A DNA stretch of 26,363 nt from Streptomyces caelestis. Its GTDB lineage: Bacteria > Actinomycetota > Actinomycetes > Streptomycetales > Streptomycetaceae. The stretch is taken from positions 1 to 26,363 of the forward strand of contig NZ_LGCN01000247.1 of assembly GCF_001279005.1 (NCBI RefSeq). The letters are read 5' to 3'. The notes under the pieces are model-generated. The model saw nothing but the letters and a program-made list of their open reading frames with translations. It ran no database searches and had not been told where the DNA came from. Positions 22,659-26,363 of this stretch are shown one piece after another; position 1 is the stretch's first letter; each line of letters starts with the position of its first letter. The translations under genes were made by a program, and so were the position numbers.

Positions 22659-23617
22659 ACCTCGACGACATCGCCCGCTCCCCGCACTTCGCGGAGCACG
22701 CGGACCTCGCCGACCCGGCCCGCCTGCACCCCCCGCGGCCCCGGCGGCCCTCCGCCGACCTGCTGCACCTGACGGCCGCCGTCGAGGACCCCGCGCTGCC
22801 GCTGTCCGACCGGCTCGCCGCCGGCGGCATGCTGGCCCTGTTCGGCGACCCGCGCATCACCCCCGTGCCGGCCGTCTGCTTCGTGCCCGGCGCCGCCGTC
22901 CCGATCGGACTGCCCGCCGAGGAGACCGGATACGTCGTCCGGGCCTGGGCCGACAAGGGCGTGGAGGAGTCCTGGATCCTCAAGGAGACCCCCGAACACA
23001 CCGTGCAGATCGCCGACTTCTTCATCGCCCGCTACCCGGTGACCAACGGCGAATGGCGCGACTTCCTCGCCGACACCGGCCTCGGGGACCGCCCCGCCAC
23101 CTGGTACCTGGGCGCCTACCCCTGGGACCGCTCCAACCACCCCGTCGCCGGCATCCGCCCCGAGCACGCCGACCACTACGCGCGCTGGCTGAGCGAGCGC
23201 ACCGGCCACCCCTGGCGGCTGCCCACCGAGGCCGAGTGGGAGTACGCGGCCAAGGGCCCCGAAGGGCGCCCCTACCCGTGGGAGGGCGGCTTCGACGCGG
23301 ACGCCGCCAACACCCGCGAGTCCGGCGTGCACACCACCACCCCCGTCGGCGCCTTCCCGGCCGGCCGGGCCCCGTTCGGCGCGTACGACATGGGCGGCAA
23401 CGTCGAGGAGTTCACCGCCGACGACTACGCCCCCTACCCGGGCGGGGAGCACGTCGCCGACCACCTGGTGGAGTCGATGGGCGCCTACCGCGTCGCCCGC
23501 GGCGGCAGCTTCTCCCGCTTCGGCGACCTCACCCGCACCCGCCGCCGGCACGGCGCCTTCCCCGGCCCGCTCTACCCCGTCGGGTTCCGCCTCGCCACCA
23601 GCGAGCGTCCGTCATGA
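22655..23617 (+). CDS. Formylglycine-generating-enzyme-like (SUMF1/EgtB-type fold) protein, ToxD-like
   Basis: In the 320-residue protein, the FGE-sulfatase domain covers about 105-315. Hallmarks are FFIARYPVTNGEWRDF, RPATWYLGAYPWD, HPWRLPTEAEWEYAAKG, YPWEGG, GAYDMGGNVEEFTAD and RVARGGSFSRFGDLTRTRRRHG. In true FGE the end reads GFRC and a Cys pair binds copper; here it is GFRLA (L313), and the only visible Cys is near residue 70, so copper-oxidase chemistry is unlikely. The DinB iron-binding His motif of EgtB is also absent. A similar protein, ToxD, is encoded in the toxoflavin operon. Its role in forming the triazine ring is not settled to my knowledge. GTG 22655 overlaps the GCH II stop. 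Confidence 0.9.
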   Translation: MNLDDIARSPHFAEHADLADPARLHPPRPRRPSADLLHLTAAVEDPALPLSDRLAAGGMLALFGDPRITPVPAVCFVPGAAVPIGLPAEETGYVVRAWADKGVEESWILKETPEHTVQIADFFIARYPVTNGEWRDFLADTGLGDRPATWYLGAYPWDRSNHPVAGIRPEHADHYARWLSERTGHPWRLPTEAEWEYAAKGPEGRPYPWEGGFDADAANTRESGVHTTTPVGAFPAGRAPFGAYDMGGNVEEFTADDYAPYPGGEHVADHLVESMGAYRVARGGSFSRFGDLTRTRRRHGAFPGPLYPVGFRLATSERPS

Positions 23618-24681
23618 GCGCCCCGGTGATGACGGCGCCGGCGCCCGTCCGGCCCGCGCACATCGAGCGGGTGCTCGCCGCCCGCCGTCCCGGCCGCGCC
23701 GACCTCGAGGCGCCCTTCGCCCCGCTGGAGCGGCGCGCCCTGCGGCTGCTGCCGGCGCTCGCCGCACTGCGGCCGGCCGTCGGCGCCACCCCGCTGGTGC
23801 CCGTGCCCAGCCGGACGGGCCGCGGCACCGTGTGGCTGAAGGTGGAGGCCGCCAACCTCACCGGCACCGTCAAGGCCCGTACCGCCTACGCCCTGCTGAG
23901 CGCGGCCGTGGCCCGCTCGGGCGCCGCCGGCCTCCGGCTCGTGGAGTACTCCGGCGGCTCCCTCGCCCTGGCCCTGGCCGAGATGTGCGCCACGCTCGGC
24001 CTCGACCTGCACCTGACCGTGCCGCACGGCACGGCCGACCGCCTCGTCGGCGTCCTGCGCCGGCACGGCGCGCACGTCACCCACGGGGCCGAGGGCGCCG
24101 GATTCCTCGGCGCGATGGACGAGGCCGCGCGCGTCGCCGAACGCGAGGGACGCCACCTGCTGCTGCAGCACTGCGCCGCCGAGGCGGTCGCCCTGCACCG
24201 CGAACGCACCGGCGCGGAGATCATCGCCCGGCTCGCCCGGGAGGGGGTGCGTCCCGTCGCGCTCGCCGCGGCGGTCGGCTCCGCCGGCACCCTCGTCGGC
24301 GCCTCCCAAGCCCTGCGCGCCCGCTGGCCGGGCTGCACACCCGTCGCCGTCTTCCCGGCGGAGGCGCCCTACGGCGACGGCCGCGCCCCCGACGGCGCCC
24401 GCCGGATGAGCGGCACCGGCGGACTCGGCCACGGCCTCAGACAACCCCTGCTGGCCCCGTACGAGGACGAGTTCACCTTCGCCGACGTCGGCTACGCCGA
24501 AGCACTGGAGGCGATGCGGTGGCTGCGGCGCACCCAGCAGGTCGCCGTCTCCAGCAGTGCCGCGGGCGCCTGGCTCAGCGCGTCCCGCACCGTCGACCAG
24601 GGGCCGCGCGGCCGCCACGCCGTGGCCGTCGCCGCCGGCCGCGGAACCGCCGAGGAGTGGGCCCATGCCGCCGACCACTGA
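23614..24681 (+). CDS. PLP-dependent enzyme of the cysteine synthase/threonine synthase fold
   Basis: The 355-residue fold-type II PLP enzyme has the lysine in NLTGTVKAR (K87), corresponding to NPxxSVKDR of cysteine synthase. The substrate-loop equivalent is EYSGGSLALALA (about 111-122), where canonical EP(T)SGNTG has Asn; here Ser occupies that position. The phosphate-binding glycine loop is AVGSAGTLVGAS. A ~55-residue N-terminal extension precedes GATPLVPVPS. Relatives catalyse beta-replacement or beta-elimination on Ser/Cys-type amino acids, for example in diaminopropionate formation. I know of no such gene in the Burkholderia tox operon, so it marks a pathway difference. It might supply an amino acid used by the ATP-grasp ligases. 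ATG 23614 overlaps the upstream stop (ATGA). Confidence 0.9.
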   Translation: MSAPVMTAPAPVRPAHIERVLAARRPGRADLEAPFAPLERRALRLLPALAALRPAVGATPLVPVPSRTGRGTVWLKVEAANLTGTVKARTAYALLSAAVARSGAAGLRLVEYSGGSLALALAEMCATLGLDLHLTVPHGTADRLVGVLRRHGAHVTHGAEGAGFLGAMDEAARVAEREGRHLLLQHCAAEAVALHRERTGAEIIARLAREGVRPVALAAAVGSAGTLVGASQALRARWPGCTPVAVFPAEAPYGDGRAPDGARRMSGTGGLGHGLRQPLLAPYEDEFTFADVGYAEALEAMRWLRRTQQVAVSSSAAGAWLSASRTVDQGPRGRHAVAVAAGRGTAEEWAHAADH

Positions 24682-25372
24682 CACCCCGACCACCGCCGCC
24701 CCGGCCGGCTACACCGCCTACCGGCAGACCGTCGCCGACTCCTTCGGCCACTGGTACGGCCACGCGCGCGACTCGTGGACCGGCGCCGACACCAACGCCC
24801 GGGTGACCCGCTTCGCCTGCGCCCAGGCGCCGGCCGCCACCGGTGCCGGCCGCCGCCGGGTCCTGGACGTCGGCTGCGGACGCGGCCGCCAGACCACCGA
24901 GTTCGCCGAACGGCTCGACGCCGACAGCACCGGCCTGGACCTGCTGGACGTGTGGGACGCCCCGCCGCCCGCCCGCGGCCGGGCCCGCTTCCGGCAGGGC
25001 GACTTCCTGGACTTCGCCCGCACCGGGCACGACCTCGTGGTGGACAACGGCTGCCTGCACCACCAGCGGCGCGCCGACTGGCCCGCCTGGGCCGCGCACG
25101 GCGCACGCCTGCTGCGCCCCGGCGGGGTCCTCGTGGTCAGCGTCTTCCTCAGCCCCGACGGCGAGACCACCGAGATGGTCCTCGACGACGGACGCCTGAA
25201 CTGGTGGCTGACCGAACAGGACGTCACCGGCCTGTACGCCGGCGCCGGGCTCGCCCCCGTGGACCGCCTGGTGATCGACCGGAACTTCCGGTACCGGGGC
25301 CACTGGCTCAAGTACCTGGCGCTCTCCTTCCGCACGACCGACCGTACGCCCGACCGCCCGACCGACGGATGA
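24665..25372 (+). CDS. SAM-dependent methyltransferase (ToxA-like)
   Basis: The 235-residue class I methyltransferase has motif I RVLDVGCGRGR (65-75), the acidic ribose-binding end of strand 2 (TGLDLLD, D92), a motif II-type FRQGDFLDF, and VVDNGCLHHQ, where the active-site region of small-molecule methyltransferases of this class lies. RPGGVLVVSVF follows. In toxoflavin biosynthesis ToxA methylates the azapteridine twice, giving reumycin and then toxoflavin. Size, context and motif layout fit such an N-methyltransferase, although substrate specificity cannot be read directly. Its ATG overlaps the end of the PLP enzyme gene by 17 bases; GAGGAG (24653-24658) lies in front. Confidence 0.92.
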   Translation: MPPTTDTPTTAAPAGYTAYRQTVADSFGHWYGHARDSWTGADTNARVTRFACAQAPAATGAGRRRVLDVGCGRGRQTTEFAERLDADSTGLDLLDVWDAPPPARGRARFRQGDFLDFARTGHDLVVDNGCLHHQRRADWPAWAAHGARLLRPGGVLVVSVFLSPDGETTEMVLDDGRLNWWLTEQDVTGLYAGAGLAPVDRLVIDRNFRYRGHWLKYLALSFRTTDRTPDRPTDG

Positions 25373-25409
25373 CCGACGGACGACCCCGCCGCCCGTGAAG
25401 GGACGGAAC

Positions 25410-26354
25410 ATGCTCAAGGAAATCGACCTGGAACGGCCCGGTGGCCGGGAGCACCTGCGCGGCGCGCTGCGCGACGGGTTCTTCCTCGTCCGCAACACCG
25501 TTCCCGAGAGCCTGCTGGACGAGGCGTACGCCTTCCTGCACGCCTTCTTCGCCCTGTCCCCCGACGCCAAGAACGCCTGCCGGGTGGCGGGCAGCAACGG
25601 CCAGGCCGGCTACACCCCGCCCCTGGTCGAGCACGCCGAGAAGGGCGCCGTACCGGACTGGAAGGAACTCTTCCACTGGGGGGCTCCGCTGCCCGCACGG
25701 CACCCGCTGCGCCTGCGCTACCCGGCCCGCTACCCCGACCCGTACTTCCCCGACCACCTGGTGCCCGGCATCGGCTCCGCGCTGCGCGAACTGCACGCCC
25801 GCATGGTGCGCTTCCAGCACGACGTCGTCCGCACCCTCGCCGACGCCCTCGGCGCCCACCCCGACTACTTCACCGACATGCTGGAGGACGGCCCCGTCGT
25901 CAACCGGGCCACCTGGTACCCGCCGATGGACCAGGCGCCCTCCGAACGCCACGTGTGGGCGGTGGAGCACCAGGACTTCGACCTGATCACCACCCTGCCC
26001 AGGGCGACCGCGTCCGGCCTGGAGGTCCTGGTCGACGGTGAGTGGCTCGCCGTGGACGCGCCGCCCGGCCACGCCGTCGTCAACGTCGGCATGGCCCTGG
26101 ACCGCCTCACCAACGGCTTCGCCCGCGCCGCCGTCCACCGCGTCGTGGCCCGGCCCGGCCAGAACGGGGGCCGCCTGTCCATCGTCCAGTTCTGCCACCC
26201 CACCCCCTGGACCACCCTCACCCCCCTGCGCGTCCCGGACACCGAACCGGCCCCCCAGCGCTTCGCCACCCTCACCGCGGACGAGCTCTTCCAGCGCACC
26301 ATGTACCGCATCAACCGCCTGGCCGCCCCACCGATCCCCACCCCGGTCCGATGA
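25410..26354 (+). CDS. 2-oxoglutarate/Fe(II)-dependent oxygenase (isopenicillin-N-synthase-like)
   Basis: The 314-residue enzyme has a DIOX_N-like N-terminal half (GFFLVRNTVPESLLDEAY, NGQAGYTPPLVEHA, KELFHWG). The jelly-roll core carries the iron triad H187-x-D189 (VEHQDFDLIT) and H243 (AVHRVVARP), with R255-x-S257 (GRLSIVQF) for 2-oxoglutarate, so all ligands are present. Expected chemistry is hydroxylation, desaturation or ring formation using O2 and 2-oxoglutarate. The ATG at 25410 with AAGGGACGG in front is preferred over GTG 25395. It follows the methyltransferase by 37 bases and its stop overlaps the next start. I do not know a counterpart in the Burkholderia tox operon; triazine oxidation or tailoring is a guess. 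Confidence 0.92.
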   Translation: MLKEIDLERPGGREHLRGALRDGFFLVRNTVPESLLDEAYAFLHAFFALSPDAKNACRVAGSNGQAGYTPPLVEHAEKGAVPDWKELFHWGAPLPARHPLRLRYPARYPDPYFPDHLVPGIGSALRELHARMVRFQHDVVRTLADALGAHPDYFTDMLEDGPVVNRATWYPPMDQAPSERHVWAVEHQDFDLITTLPRATASGLEVLVDGEWLAVDAPPGHAVVNVGMALDRLTNGFARAAVHRVVARPGQNGGRLSIVQFCHPTPWTTLTPLRVPDTEPAPQRFATLTADELFQRTMYRINRLAAPPIPTPVR

Positions 26355-26363
26355 CCCCCGCAC
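26351..26363 (+). CDS. Start of a further operon gene, truncated by the window
   Basis: ATG 26351 overlaps the oxygenase stop as ATGA, the same coupling seen at several junctions of this operon. Only four codons (M-T-P-A) and one base are visible. No function can be assigned; a RibD/ToxE-like deaminase or another tailoring enzyme would fit the pathway. Confidence 0.55.

Overview
The window looks like chromosomal DNA of a Streptomyces or close relative. The evidence is very high G+C, strong G/C third-position bias, frequent GTG starts, promoters whose -10 box sits 6-8 bases before the start codon, and many start/stop overlaps. The first ~230 bases are poly-G and tandem-repeat sequence and probably mark a contig edge.

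Positions 230-6140 hold ordinary accessory genes. On the minus strand are an AMP-forming acyl ligase, a SRPBCC protein and a zinc-free quinone-oxidoreductase-type MDR. On the plus strand is a GNAT acetyltransferase. A TetR regulator is divergent from a DUF1772 membrane protein, with matching 13-bp palindromes in the shared promoter region. A PPOX-fold flavin/F420 protein follows. Positions 6140-8240 look like a scar or mosaic: an orphan Phd-like antitoxin, a small two-helix membrane protein, several near-perfect hairpins and a cluster of ACCAACTT repeats of the kind bound by GntR repressors of actinobacterial integrative elements. Next come a frameshifted aminoglycoside-phosphotransferase-like gene and a single-pass membrane protein.

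Positions 10530-11580 hold a compact two-gene winged-helix operon. The larger product has a RepL-like C-terminus. The operon is bracketed by copies of TCATGTACGTGAGGTCAAT, including a perfect 27-bp-arm palindrome just after the operon. It may be an undescribed mini-element or an integrated plasmid replicon. About 800 bases without a gene follow, then a mycothiol-nitroreductase-like (Rv2466c family) gene.

Positions 13205-26363 are a biosynthetic gene cluster arranged as two divergent, tightly coupled operons around a ~300-base intergenic region. Leftward are a 1186-residue triple ATP-grasp protein whose central module is degenerate, an NADPH-dependent FMN reductase, a second ATP-grasp ligase and an MFS exporter. 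Rightward are a WD40 protein, GTP cyclohydrolase II, a formylglycine-generating-enzyme-like protein, a cysteine-synthase-like PLP enzyme, a SAM methyltransferase, a 2-oxoglutarate/Fe(II) oxygenase and the first codons of another gene.

WD40 + GCH II + FGE-like + methyltransferase is the set known from toxoflavin (toxA-D) biosynthesis. I therefore infer a toxoflavin/fervenulin-type pyrimidotriazine (7-azapteridine) pathway starting from GTP. The added PLP enzyme, oxygenase and ATP-grasp ligases suggest a variant or amino-acid-conjugated product. No RibD-type deaminase (the toxE role) and no cluster regulator lie inside the window.
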